Positions 22,091 to 32,246 of a stretch of DNA of 64,000 nt are shown piece after piece. Both the position numbers and the translations under genes were made by a program. The notes below the pieces were generated by a model. It searched no databases. It saw nothing but the letters and a program-made list of their open reading frames with translations, and was not told where the DNA came from. How positions within the stretch are numbered: the stretch's first letter is position 1; every line of letters begins with the position of its first letter. This DNA comes from Dromiciops gliroides (taxonomy: Eukaryota; Chordata; Mammalia; Microbiotheria; Microbiotheriidae), in contig NC_057862.1 in the NCBI RefSeq assembly GCF_019393635.1, forward strand, positions 262,584,441 to 262,648,440, written 5' to 3'.

Positions 22091-24060
22091 GATTTCTATG
22101 CTATTACATATACATTTTGAAATTAATGGTATGGGTTTATTTTCATAGGGATTTTCATGCTTTTGAGATTGTGTCATACTTAGTTTTTAAAACAAGGAGA
22201 ATATTTGTAAAAGCTTTTTATAGTCATATGATCAAGTTTATATTTTATAATACTCATTAATATTAAGTTCATGTTCATTTAGATTTCCTTAGTTTGAATT
22301 TCACTGTCTTTTATTGTTCCATGTGTATTTTCTTCCATTCATTTATCTAATTTTTAAAAAATTGCAAGATGGTTTTGATTTCATAATACAGTGTTAATTC
22401 TAGGAGTATTGTGCTCCCATATTCTGAGTTGTTTGTTTCTGTTATTTTTCTCAACTGATTATTTGATCAAACTCTTTAAAGCATTTCCCTGGCAAATTGG
22501 TTGCCATGGCAAGTGTAAAGAAGTATTATTTTTAATAAGCATATTCCAAAAAAAAAAAAAAAAAAAGAGGGGAACATTTGTAAAAGTTTTCTTTTTTCAA
22601 AAAAAAAAGTTTTCTTTGAGATTCTGTTATGCTTTAACTTGTATTTAAATATGTTGATTTTTCACAAAAGTAATTGTATACTAAGTAAAACAAAAGGGGT
22701 ATTATTTGAAATTGTTGCATAATTATATATTGTGTTCTGAGTCAAGATATATTCACATTTTTTGCAATCATTTATTATCCTCAATTTTTAAATCCATATG
22801 AGACTTGGATTATGGGAACTTATCATTTAAGACATTAATTGCCTTTATTCTGAGTTATCAGATGCCAGTTGGCCAAGATGCCATCCAATCACAAGAGGAA
22901 TACATGCAAGAGCAGACACTGAACTGTCACATGAGGGGAGACATGCATGAAGTCAAGGTATGGCCGAGGGAACGGCTTTTGACAAATGTTGAGGTTGGAT
23001 TCTCTTGGTTTAATATTTTATTTTATTTTTCCCCACAATATTGTACAGATGGCTGGAAGTATTCATCCCACCCATCTCACTCCTACACCTGGCTTCTATG
23101 CTCCCTCCTATATGCCTGATGCCATGGACATCTCAATCCCATGCATCTGATTAAGTCTGACTCAGTTTCCTCCAATATGTTCGGTGGCATGGACATATAT
23201 TCCATCCACCTATTTTAGACCTGGCATACTGCATGGGCAGTATATATTGCTCAAGTGTGGGAATGCTCATATCCCATCATTTCTCTGTTCTTTTATGGTA
23301 ACCCCCATAATTATCTCAGATGTCATGATAAATACAGTGTTGAATTTGGCCTTGACACCTGTTACCAATTATATTAGATTTTTAAATTTCTCATAATGGC
23401 ATGAGGATAATTAGGCAGATGATGCAAAAAGTGATAAAACAAAGATAAAAATTATTTTTATTAATTAATATTGCAGCAATTGTCTTCTCAATTACCCTCC
23501 ATGAGGGGGGACTATAGTAAGATTATAATTTTAAAGAATGTTTCAATTTTTGTTTTATTATATGTTTCATGTGTAACAACTAAGATTCTGAATTCCCTTA
23601 GACATGTTTTTGAGAACTTTCATTGTTTGATTTGATTACTGACAAAGCTATTTTAAAGTTGTGTTAAGCTCAATTTTGTAGGAAATTTTCCTGGCTGATT
23701 ACCAGCATCCACACATCAACCCCTGTAAAGACTTCCATTCCACGACTACACCTAGAGGACATCTGAAAAAAGACTTTCAGAGACTTTAAATGAACAGTTT
23801 TGATTTGTTGTTTTTTTTCTCTTTCTGTTATAATATACACCATCTGTAATATGTATTCTCTGCAGAGGCCCTCCCTTTGCAAGACTAATGTCAAAGCGTC
23901 AGTTCATGAGGACAAAAAAAAATCACCCCTCTGGACAAAACTTTCCTCTCTTCCTTTTCTATATTGTTGTTCACATATTATTAGTTATCAATAGTTATTA
24001 TATTCTTTTTACTGTTCCGTCAAGGAAACATTTTGTTTCTTGAGGAACAACAGGGGGGAC

Positions 24061-24433
24061 TGTAACGATTGGAATAACGCCACCTGCTGGATACTAACTG
24101 TAGAAGAGTTCTGCCCATGAAGCGAAGGTCTTTGAGGGCAAGACCAGGAGTCTTGTCTTTGGTATCAGGAAGTGACGCGGACTAGTGGGAGGAGGAAGGA
24201 AGAGACTGGCGCGGAGTCTCGGGTCTCTTTCCTCTGGACTCTGGCGGAGAAGGGAGCTAGAAATGTGTTCTCCCTTTAATAGATAGGAATCTAGGCCTTT
24301 TTCTCTCTCTTTACCAAATTCTTATTCTCCTTAATAAATGCTTAAAAGTCTAACTCTTGCTAAAGCTTATAATTTATTGGCGACCACTCATTAGATATTT
24401 TAGACAGTTTAGCTAGAATTTTAGCCCTTAACA
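24061..24433 (+). repeat. 3' LTR of the young element
   Basis: Identical to the 5' LTR by base-by-base reading of 373 bp. Preceded by the AGGGGGGAC polypurine tract and followed by the GGTG duplication. Confidence 0.95.
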
Positions 24434-24437
24434 GGTG

Positions 24438-25860
24438 ATAAGGGATATCCTTAGTTAAAGCTTGACAATATCAGGACAGAGCTTCCCCTAGAAGATGAGA
24501 TCTAATTGCTCCCAGAATAAAGCATGGAAGGCTGGGTTGGAAGTAGTTAGAAGAAGTCATATAGATCTAATCTCTCCAATCTACCTCTTTCAGGAAATTT
24601 ACCCTCCCTCCTTTAGGAAATTTGCAAACTCCTTTAGGAAATTTGTTTTAATGATAATTTATTTTTATGTGCCAGGTAATATAACTAACTATATTAATAA
24701 CCTAAAAAAGGACAAAGGATGGTATTGATCTACAGTAATTTACTGATTTAATTGCATTGCAAAACTAAGAATTCCTCAAGTTAATGGAACTTTGATGTGG
24801 AGAGGGCCCCTATATGTGCTCATTGGACCATATCCTTAGCATTATTATTCCGGTGATTTATCAGGTTCCTAAAATCTCCTAAAATCATTCTTGATTTTTT
24901 AAAGCCTATCCATTTTCTGCTCCTTCTATGGAAGAAATCAAGCTCTTTGAAGTAGGGATAGCTTAAGCCCATAGATTTCTGATCATCCAGTCACCCAGTT
25001 TCCTATTCAATCTGATTGTTTCCTGCCTCCCTTGATACAGTTTCCTGGTCACATGAGGTCTCCTTCTTCCAAGGAAATATGCAACCACCACAGTTATATA
25101 GTAGCAGTTTTACTTCCCATATTCTATTTGAAAGCAAGGTGCCTCAGAAAAATACAACTGCATGTCCCCCAGTCCCTTTCTAAGATGTTGTTTAAATCAT
25201 CTCACAGGAAAGGAAGTCTGCCAAGTGAGGAGGACCTGACCTACTTCTAAAGGAGATACAAAGCCCTCTGAGGGCACAAGGATCTTGAAGCCCAAAACAA
25301 CTCTATGCTGAGGAAGGAATATGTAAGGGCCAAAAAGGGCAGCTGGAAATATGTTTAAAAAATCCCTACTTATCAGGTAATTTTTTTCTGGTGACTGAAT
25401 TCAAGAAATCACAGGATCAGAGAGCCCTTTCCCTTCTTAGATTGGCACTATTTTGTCACAGATATGGTTTCTGGGAGATAGAACACCTAACCTGCACAGT
25501 CAGGTACATAATAAGGTTGCTGTTGATTATCAATGGTAAACTTCTTGACTCAAAATGTGAGTTCCATTTTGCTGATTAGAAAGACTGGGGGCCACTTGGG
25601 CTAGGTGGGTGCTCTGACAGGCACAAGGGGCTCATTTTGGCAGGAATAGTTACCTTATTCTTAGGGAAATGATGTATTCTCATGCATAAACACAACGTGG
25701 CATCACCACTCCAATGTCCACATTGACAATTGACCTATTTTGCAACCTACACTGTTCTTGCAGTGGATACAACCTGGTCTTTTAGCATATAATATCTCTG
25801 ATTAATGCTGACATTCCCCTCTCTCCCATAGTAGTTCAGTGAAAGGCATGATGGTTCTGT
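24438..25860. other. Uncharacterised intergenic sequence
   Basis: No gene and no repeat I can name. GGAAATTT is repeated several times at 24,591-24,645 (AGGAAATTTACC, AGGAAATTTGCA, AGGAAATTTGTT). Could include diverged ERV sequence. Confidence 0.3.
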
Positions 25861-26040
25861 CAGTCAATCAATAAACATTTAAGTGCTTACTATGTGCCAG
25901 ATACCACGGTGTCTTAAGCACGCTAAGTGCTGGTGATGCAAACATGAAAAAGAAAGGCAGTACCTGCTCTCAAGATGCTAATGGTATAATGGGGAGATAA
26001 TACCCAAGAGGAAACTAAGGGAGTTTGGGGAGGAAGGGAA
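25861..26040 (-). mobile_element. L2 3' end fragment
   Basis: CAATCAATAAACATTTAAGTG, CTTACTATGTGCCAGATACC and CCTGCTCTCAAGATGCTAATG are the reversed L2 tail. Confidence 0.75.
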
Positions 26041-27280
26041 GGTGCCCAGTACATGGGCATCATGAAGTCCAAAGGAGTTGGAAATGAAAAGATGGTTGGT
26101 CAGGGCACCCTCTTTAAATGAAGATTTGGGGAGGAACTCTCCCTTCAATTATCCATTTAGAGGGGTCCCAATGAAGTGTGAATATCAAGGATGAAGTGAT
26201 CTTGTATGATGATAAAGTTCCTGGGGGAACGATAAAGAAGCCTAAAGGAGCACAGCTGGGTGGGAAATGAGGTTCTGTGCTGTCTAGTGTGACAGATTAA
26301 TTGGACCCTTATTTTATTCCAAGCAGTATAATCAGTAGTGATTATAAGTTCTGTCTATTGGGCTCCAGAGTTGTGAACTGCAGATTGTAATTTCACTTGC
26401 TTAATCATAGGAAGTTAGCTAGAGATCTTTTTCGCCTTGTTATGGTGACCAAGCCCAGTGCAGCAGAGGTGAGTTGATGGCATGGAAAATCCTCCAGCTA
26501 TTTTTTGTGCTTCTAGACCACTCTCCTGCCCAACTTGAACAGGGGACCATCTTATCATCACTTACTCAGTAAAGATTACCCTTGCCTTGCCCATCCTGTG
26601 ACCACCTGTGCTGATGCATTATTTCTGGCCCTCCTGGAGGGTCAAAAGCAAAGTCTATCAACCAATGAGACCCTGTATTTAATTCTTTGGTATATTTCAA
26701 TCTGTATAATTTCTTTGATTCTTTTAGTTGTTTGAAATGGTTTTACTTGCTATTCTCTGTGATGGTATTTTGTTTAACCAGCGGTTGTTGGAAAGGACCT
26801 ATAAAACATATTTTAAAAAGAGACATATTTCTCTGGTCTCAAAAATCCTTTCCAGACTTGTCCCCTTAAGAAGGTGGGTTAGGTTAAAATGAAAAAGCCT
26901 TTGTGGAAAGAAAATTTTGAACAACGGTGACCCAACCTTGGGAAATATTTTTTCCATTAAGAGGGAAGTATCTTTTGTTTTTCAGAAAGAATTATGATTT
27001 CAGAAAGGAGATCCTTTTGATAATTATTTGTTATATGAGATGACTTGGAGGGGGAGAAAAGATTCCAGGAGAAACTACTGTGATGTAAAAAACAAAAGAC
27101 ACTGATAGAACTTATTAAAATGAATAAAACGCTTCTGTTATTTTAATAGCTGATTTACCAATTGTATCCCCTGAGAAAGCAACTTAAGAAATAGAAATTA
27201 TTATATAATTATAGACCGGCAGTATCAAAGACTAGCAGCTTAAAGTTATAGCTTTAACATTTCTAATTCTTAATGAAAAT
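26041..27280. other. Uncharacterised intergenic sequence
   Basis: No coding frame with recognisable content. Moderately low-copy-looking sequence, possibly unique. Confidence 0.3.
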
Positions 27281-27283
27281 GCA

Positions 27284-27530
27284 GCTAGGTGGCATAGTGG
27301 ATAATGCACCAGGCTTGGAAACAGGAACTCATCTTCATGAGTTCAAATCAGGCCTCAGACACTTAATAGCTATGTGACCCTGGGCATGTCACTTAATTCT
27401 GTTTGTCCCAGTTCCTCATCTGTAAAAAATAAGATGGAGAAGGAAATGGCAAACCACTTCAGTATCTTTGCCAAGAAAACCCCAAATAGGGTCACAAAGA
27501 GGCAGAAAAAAACTGAACAACAATCACAAA
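27284..27530 (+). mobile_element. Long CORE-SINE (MAR1-like), full length
   Basis: Head GCAGCTAGGTGGCATAGTGG, core TATGTGACCCTGGGCATG, then CAGTTCCTCATCTGTAAAA, AAATGGCAAACCACTTCAG, AAAACCCCAAATAGGGTCAC and a CTGAACAACAATC tail related to RTE 3' ends. Confidence 0.92.
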
Positions 27531-27597
27531 AATTCAAGGAATTTTAGTACTTCTGTTCAGGATGCACTATCTGGATATTCACGTATTAAAAAGTCCT

Positions 27598-27737
27598 GGG
27601 GGCAGCTAGGTGGCCCAGTGGATAAAGCACAGGGCCTGGATTCAGGAGGACCTGAGTTCAAATGTGGTCTCAGACACTTGACACTTACTAGCTGTGTGAC
27701 CCTGGGCAAGCCACTTAACCCTCATTGCCCTGGGGGG
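27598..27737 (+). mobile_element. Short CORE-SINE with 10-bp duplication
   Basis: AAAAAGTCCT is duplicated at 27,588-27,597 and 27,738-27,747 around a full-length copy with an unusually short, G-interrupted tail. Confidence 0.9.
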
Positions 27738-27747
27738 AAAAAGTCCT

Positions 27748-28335
27748 TTAAGTAAGAAAAAAGAAAAAAGGTAACACTTTAGATACTAGGAATCATGATT
27801 TTAGGTTTTCTATTACAGAACTGGTCTGTTAATGATGCTCTTGATAATTCTCTTGCTCTGCTTTATTCTAATTCTCTGCTCTATTGTAGAACTGATCTGC
27901 TAATGATAGGATACACTCAGGGCAGAGGAGAGGAAGAAAATCTGGTACAAATTACTGGGGCCAGAAGTTTGAAAAAGGGGCTAGATTCATTGTTCATCGT
28001 TTTTGTCATTCTTTGTAATATCATTCTTTGTTAGTTGTTTTTAAAATTCATTATAAAATAAAAAAATTTCAAAGAAAATAATGTTCTACAAAATTTTGTC
28101 ATTTGAACTCAACTGACTCAGTAACTAAAGAATTTCATATTAAGAACAAAATATAATTACATTTAATGTAATATTTATAAATACATAGGTATATTTAATA
28201 TTAAATTCATAAACAATTCTGAATAATTGCTTTCTAACTTGGGTTGTGAATTAAAGCATTTCTGGCTCTATCTTTACACTTTGACAGGACAGTACAATCT
28301 TGTTAAGTACAACTGCAACTTTTCTAAATGGAAAT
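27748..28335. other. AT-rich spacer
   Basis: A small local duplication (TTACAGAACTGG / TTGTAGAACTGA near 27,815 and 27,885, each before CTGTTAATGATG-like sequence). Otherwise nothing seen. Confidence 0.35.
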
Positions 28336-28875
28336 AAAGCTTTTTTAAAAAAATTTAAAACATTTTAAAGTTTGAGTTCCAAATTCTATCCCTCCTTTCC
28401 TCCCTTCCCTCCCCCTCCCTGAGACAGGAATCAGTAAGATATAGGTTATACACGTGCAATTATGTAAAATATTTCCATGTCATTTTGTGCCAGAACACTC
28501 AAATAAAAGGAAAAAAAAAGGAAAGAAAGTGGAAAATAGCATTCTTTAGTCTGTGTTCAATCAATATCAGCTTCAACATTAGTACTTCAGGATTTTGTCT
28601 TGGATAATTGTATTGTTGAGAATAGCTAAGCCATTTTCATTAAATAATATTGTTGTTACTGTGTTCAGCATTCTCTTGGTTCTGCTCACTTCACTATACA
28701 TCAGTTCATGTAAGTCTTTCCAGGCCTTTCTGAAGTTATCCTGCTTGTAATTTTTTATAGTACAAGAATATTCCATCACAATTATATACCACAGCTTGTT
28801 CAGCCATTCCCCAACTGATGGCTATCCCTTTGATTTCCATTTTTTAGCCATCACAAAAACAGCTGTTATAAATAT
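28336..28875 (-). mobile_element. L1 3' end including ORF2 C-terminus
   Basis: The reverse frame at 28,579-28,779 reads SCTIKNYKQDNFRKAWKD and LHELMYSEVSRTKRM, the C-terminal region of marsupial L1 ORF2. The 3' UTR with CCTCCCTTCCCTCCCCC lies to its left. 5' truncated near 28,875. Flanking AAATAAAGCTTT and AAACAAAGCTTT may be an imperfect target duplication. Confidence 0.85.
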
Positions 28876-29000
28876 AAAAACAAAGCTTTCTACGAATTAA
28901 AGTTGTAATTTATTAATTTGGGGTACTATTTTATTAAAGTCCATATATTTAACTTTTTGTTCTTTATAAAAAGCTTAAATCATCACATGACATTAGAATA

Positions 29001-29413
29001 TTTAACATTGGAGTGACACCACCTGCTGGAGAGTTACTCTACGAATGCTTCTCCATGAGGAGAAGGTGTCTGAGGGCAAGCCAATTTGGCTTTTCTTTGG
29101 CATCAGAAAGTGAAGTTTGCTCTTGTGTACTGTCTATCAAAGCTACCAGCCAATTAGCTTGGAGCTGTGTTTGCATGTAGATGGGATGTTTCCAGTTTCA
29201 CAGGAGTTGGGTCCTTTTTAGTTCCTGACCTTGCCATGGTAGGTCGGATGATGAGGTCTCTTAGAAATAGTTAGATTTTTACCTTTCTCTCTGATCATTA
29301 GATCCTAATGCTCTTTAATAAATACTTAAATCCTCTTGCTAAAGCTTCTAATTTATTGGCGACCACTCATTAGATATTTTAGACGGTATAGCTAGAATTT
29401 TAGCCACTTTACA
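29001..29413 (+). mobile_element. Solo LTR, same superfamily as the young element, upstream of SAV1
   Basis: 413 bp flanked by the exact 4-bp duplication AATA (28,997-29,000 and 29,414-29,417). The 5' part carries CACCTGCTGGA and GAGGGCAAG as in the young LTR. The 3' part shares the GGCGACCACTCATTAGATAT block and GCTAGAATTTTAGCC. It also shares AGCCAATTAGCTTGGAGCT with the solo LTR at 648-1115. In sense orientation to SAV1, about 0.6 kb before the CpG-rich promoter. Visibly diverged, so much older than the 20.7-kb insertion. Confidence 0.85.
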
Positions 29414-29989
29414 AATATAATTTATTTTAAATATTTATAACTATTTCTCATAGTTTAAAAATAAACAAGACCTTATGTCAAAATCATAAGAGTTTAACAT
29501 CCTACTGAAAAAGAAAAGGTAATTGCAGTTAGCAAATTTATCTTAAAGGCTATTTTATATCAGTGTAGCAATTTGCAAGTTTGCATTTACCATTTTGTTA
29601 ATTATAATGATATGCGATTTTGTTTTTCTATATTTTCTTTAAGAATCTGTTTTCTTTTCCTATTTTCTATTTCATTTGTATGCCAGGAAGATAATTATTT
29701 TTACTTTTGCATAGCAAAGCAAATCCGGGGTATAGATTTTAAACGGATCGTCCCCTCTCCTCCGCTTCTCCTCGTCCCTCCTTTTAGCTCTTGTTGGGCA
29801 GGAGTTGAACATTTTTTTCCCCTAGTTGCTGAACTCGTTTTCGGCTGCTCTGGAATCTGAATGGAATCTTTAGAATGGAATCTGAAGACTTTTCCCCTCT
29901 TCCTTACTATCTTCAAGTATGGTCCTTTCCCCGCTTCCTCCTGAGCCTTGCTAAGCACCCTGACCTTCACTTCCCCAGCCACTAAAAGC
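29414..29989. other. SAV1 upstream flank
   Basis: AT-rich at first, changing to C/T-rich sequence from about 29,750. No exon or repeat recognised. Could hold distal promoter elements. Confidence 0.35.
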
Positions 29990-30950
29990 TTTCCCAGTGC
30001 TATTATTTAGCTAGAGGTGCTAGAGAACGGGCGGAAGAGGCACGTGCTGCGTAGAATTCCCCAGAATCCCCTGCAGCCTCCGGGAAAGATTACGGGCGCA
30101 GGAGGCTGTGGCGGTTTCGGTTCCAGGGCACAGGCCGAGCCGCTGTGGATCATGACTCCGGCCTCGTTTGCTTGTGTTCCCCTTTCAGCGTCCCTGGGCA
30201 GCGCCGCGGAGCGGGCGAGCTTCCGTAAAGTTTCGAACAAGAGTGTGCGGAGTGGCCGACACACCTAGCAGCCCCGTAAAATGCAGCAGTTTCTACGGAG
30301 GAGCCAGGGCTTTGGAGCGGCGGGAGACTGCGGCTCGGAGGAAGCGGTGAGGGCTCAAGCCTGGAAAGGCGGAGACCTGCGCTCGGCGCTCTAGGAAAGT
30401 TCGATCGGCTCCCGGGGGGCACCGGTGACCCCTGACGGTCCCGACGAGATGTTGTCCCGAAAGAAAACTAAGAACGAAGTGTCCAAACCGGCCGAGGTGC
30501 AGGGGAAATACGTCAAGAAGGAGACGTCGCCACTGCTGCGGAGTGAGTCCCTGGCGAGTAGGAGAGGGGGCAGGGGTGTGGTGGCGGCGCGGAGCGGCTC
30601 AGCGCCCTCCTCTGTGGAGTCAGGGCTGGGTTCGATTGTTTCTGCGGTCCCTTCTGGGCCTAAAGCCTGGGATCCTGCGCCTTGGCTTCTGCTCGCTCTG
30701 CGGGGGCAGAACTTGGGAGCTGGCGGCCACCGGGGAGGGTGAGAACGAGCTCTTAGAGTCGTGTGAATGAACACTTGAGTTGGATTTGGGCGACTTGGCG
30801 GCCCTAGACCCGCGGCTGCCGGCGCGGGGCGGGAAGGGAATGACCAGGTGCCAGAGCGGCCCAGACCTCTCCTGCTGTCTGTCTGTCACCAGTCATCCCG
30901 CACTTTTGGCTAAAAACGGAAAGGCCTGGGTGCTTCCCGCAGTCTCCTTC
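29990..30950 (+). promoter_or_regulatory. SAV1: CpG-island promoter and 5' UTR of SAV1
   Basis: GC content and CpG density jump here against an AT-rich background (for example CGGGCGGAAG, CGCCGCGGAGCGGGCG, CTGCCGGCGCGGGGCGG). There is no clear TATA box, as usual for housekeeping CpG promoters. Candidate sites are an ETS-like GCGGAAG (30,031), a palindromic E-box CACGTG (30,041-30,046), and TTCCCCAGAATCCCC (30,058), which resembles part of a ZNF143/STAF site. The start of transcription cannot be set from sequence. The island spans the first coding exon and the beginning of intron 1. Confidence 0.75.
30449..30542 (+). CDS. SAV1: SAV1 coding exon 1, Salvador homolog 1 N-terminus
   Basis: The frame encodes MLSRKKTKNEVSKPAEVQGK followed by YVKKETSPLLR. 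I recognise this as the N-terminus of vertebrate SAV1, apparently unchanged from human. SAV1 is the WW- and SARAH-domain scaffold that binds MST1/2 (STK3/STK4) and promotes LATS phosphorylation, restraining YAP/TAZ in the Hippo pathway. It acts in the cytoplasm and at the cell cortex. The exon holds 31 codons plus one base and ends at a strong donor, CGGA|GTGAGT. The start has a purine at -3 (GAG ATG) and sits in the CpG island. No upstream in-frame start with SAV1-like sequence was seen. Phase 1 matches exon 2, and the split codon becomes Asn (AAT), giving LLRNLMPSF. Confidence 0.95.
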
Positions 30951-31229
30951 ACTTACCTTACTTCTAATTGTATTTATTTTTTGGGTTTCATTTGCTCTTT
31001 TAAAAAATTAACTAAAAACTTAGTACATGTAAGAAGGGATAATAAAAATCTTCCCCCGGGGCAGAGTATCATGTTACATGTCACTATCAATGTCGGCATT
31101 GTTTTCTCTTACAATAAAAGGCTTAAGGTAATAATGTAAATTATGATTCTTCTGGGAGTTAGCCATCTAAAAGTTTAAATTATAAGTATTTGGAAACTGG
31201 TTTCAGCTTTTAGACGTCTGGTTAAGCAG

Positions 31230-31688
31230 CAAGGATTTATTCAAGACCTACTATGTGTTAAGCCAGTAGGGATACAAAAAGAAAAATGAATCAGTAACTG
31301 TTTTCAAGGAACTTAAGTTTTATAGGGAAACAGTATGCATAAGTTTATAAATAAATAAAAAATATAATTTTTGGTAAGGCATTAGATGTAGAGGCATGAT
31401 AGAAGAGGTGGCATTTGAGCCGATTTTTGAAGGAAGTTAGAGATTCTAAGGCATAGAAGAGAAAGGAGAGAATTCAAAGTATGGGAGGACAATCAGTGCA
31501 AAAGCACAGACATGACATATCCTGTGTGAAAAATAACTGCAAGTAGGCCAGTTCGGCTGGATCACAGAATGTGTAAGTGAATAAATGAAAAAGCATTTAT
31601 TGAAGGCTTACATACTGTGCTGCAGGTACTGTGGTAAGTGGTGGAGATAAAATTACAAAAATGAGACAATAAACATTTATTAAGTGCC
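31230..31688 (-). mobile_element. L2 LINE 3' ends, antisense in SAV1 intron 1
   Basis: Two reversed L2 tail starts are visible: a degraded one near 31,235 (ATTCAAGACCTACTATGTG) and a second near 31,585 (AAGCATTTATTGAAGGCTTAC). The first continues through GGCATTTGAGCCGATTTTTG. The second runs into a SINE inserted at TATTAAGTGCC. Confidence 0.7.
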
Positions 31689-31880
31689 GTTTTTTGTTCA
31701 GTTGTAGCAGACTTTTTGTCACCCTATTTGGGGTTTTCTTGGCAAAGATGTAGTGGTTTGCCATTTCCTTTTCCAACTCATTTTACAGATGAGGAAACTG
31801 AGGCAAACAGGTGGTGTCTGAAGCCAGATTTGAATGCTGGTCTTCCTGACTCCAAGCCCAGTGCTATTCCAGGGCTTCTT

Positions 31881-32028
31881 TTTTTTTTTTTTTAGTGAGG
31901 CAATTGGGGTTAAGTGACTTGCCCAGGGTCACACAGCTAGTAAGTGTTAAGTGTCTGAGACCGGATTTGAACTCAGGTACTCCTGACTCCAGGGCTGGTG
32001 CTCTATCCACTGCGCCATCTAGCTGCCC
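31881..32028 (-). mobile_element. Short CORE-SINE with 17-bp duplication at an hAT edge
   Basis: The exact duplication CTATTCCAGGGCTTCTT (31,864-31,880 and 32,029-32,045) includes the first bases of the hAT element, so this SINE inserted after the hAT did. Confidence 0.93.
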
Positions 32029-32036
32029 CTATTCCA

Positions 32037-32213
32037 GGGCTTCTTAAACTTTTTACCCTCACGACCCCTTTTTGCCCAAGAAATTTTTACAACTCCAGGT
32101 ATATAGTATTATAAAACAGGTATATATAACTTTTTACTGCTGCCAAAGTTTTTGGTAACCCCACATTTAGTTACAAGGCTCCTTATGGGGTCACAACCTA
32201 CAGTTTAAGAAGC
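32037..32213. mobile_element. Non-autonomous hAT (Charlie/MER5-like) DNA transposon
   Basis: The ends GGCTTCTTAAACT and AGTTTAAGAAGC are inverted repeats. The interior has CACGACCCCTTTTTGCCC and TGGGGTCACAACCTACAG, a pattern shared with the copy at 49,118-49,285. About 177 bp, no coding capacity. No clean 8-bp target duplication could be read. Confidence 0.75.
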
Positions 32214-32246
32214 TAGGCTGTGTTCACTGCATCACCTAGCAGCTCC

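Larger units (their letters stand above)
20712..24433 (+). mobile_element. Young LTR retroelement, 3.7 kb, identical LTRs, apparently non-autonomous
   Basis: Two 373-bp LTRs (20,712-21,084 and 24,061-24,433) are identical over their whole length by eye. They start TGTAACGATT and end CTTAACA. GGTG at 20,708-20,711 and 24,434-24,437 is a 4-bp target duplication, as in class I ERVs. A possible primer-binding site starts TGGCTGACCACG at 21,087, but I could not match it to a tRNA. A purine tract, ACAACAGGGGGGAC, abuts the 3' LTR. The 2,976-bp interior has no recognisable gag, protease, RT, integrase or env, so it must have moved with borrowed enzymes. Structurally it looks whole as an LTR unit. 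LTR identity suggests insertion within roughly the last million years at ordinary mammalian rates (inference). Confidence 0.9.
31689..32246 (-). mobile_element. Long CORE-SINE in L2, itself interrupted, 11-bp duplication
   Basis: TATTAAGTGCC is duplicated at 31,678-31,688 and 32,247-32,257. The SINE body runs from TTTTTTGTTCAGTTGTAGC to CCCAGTGCTATTCC (about 31,866) and resumes as TTCACTGCATCACCTAGCAG (32,223-32,246) after an hAT element and another SINE. Confidence 0.85.

Noticed and set aside
30007-30889. Several overlapping open frames on both strands of the CpG island
   Set aside because: GC-rich sequence lacks stop codons by chance. None resembles a known protein, and the real SAV1 start and splice donor account for the region.
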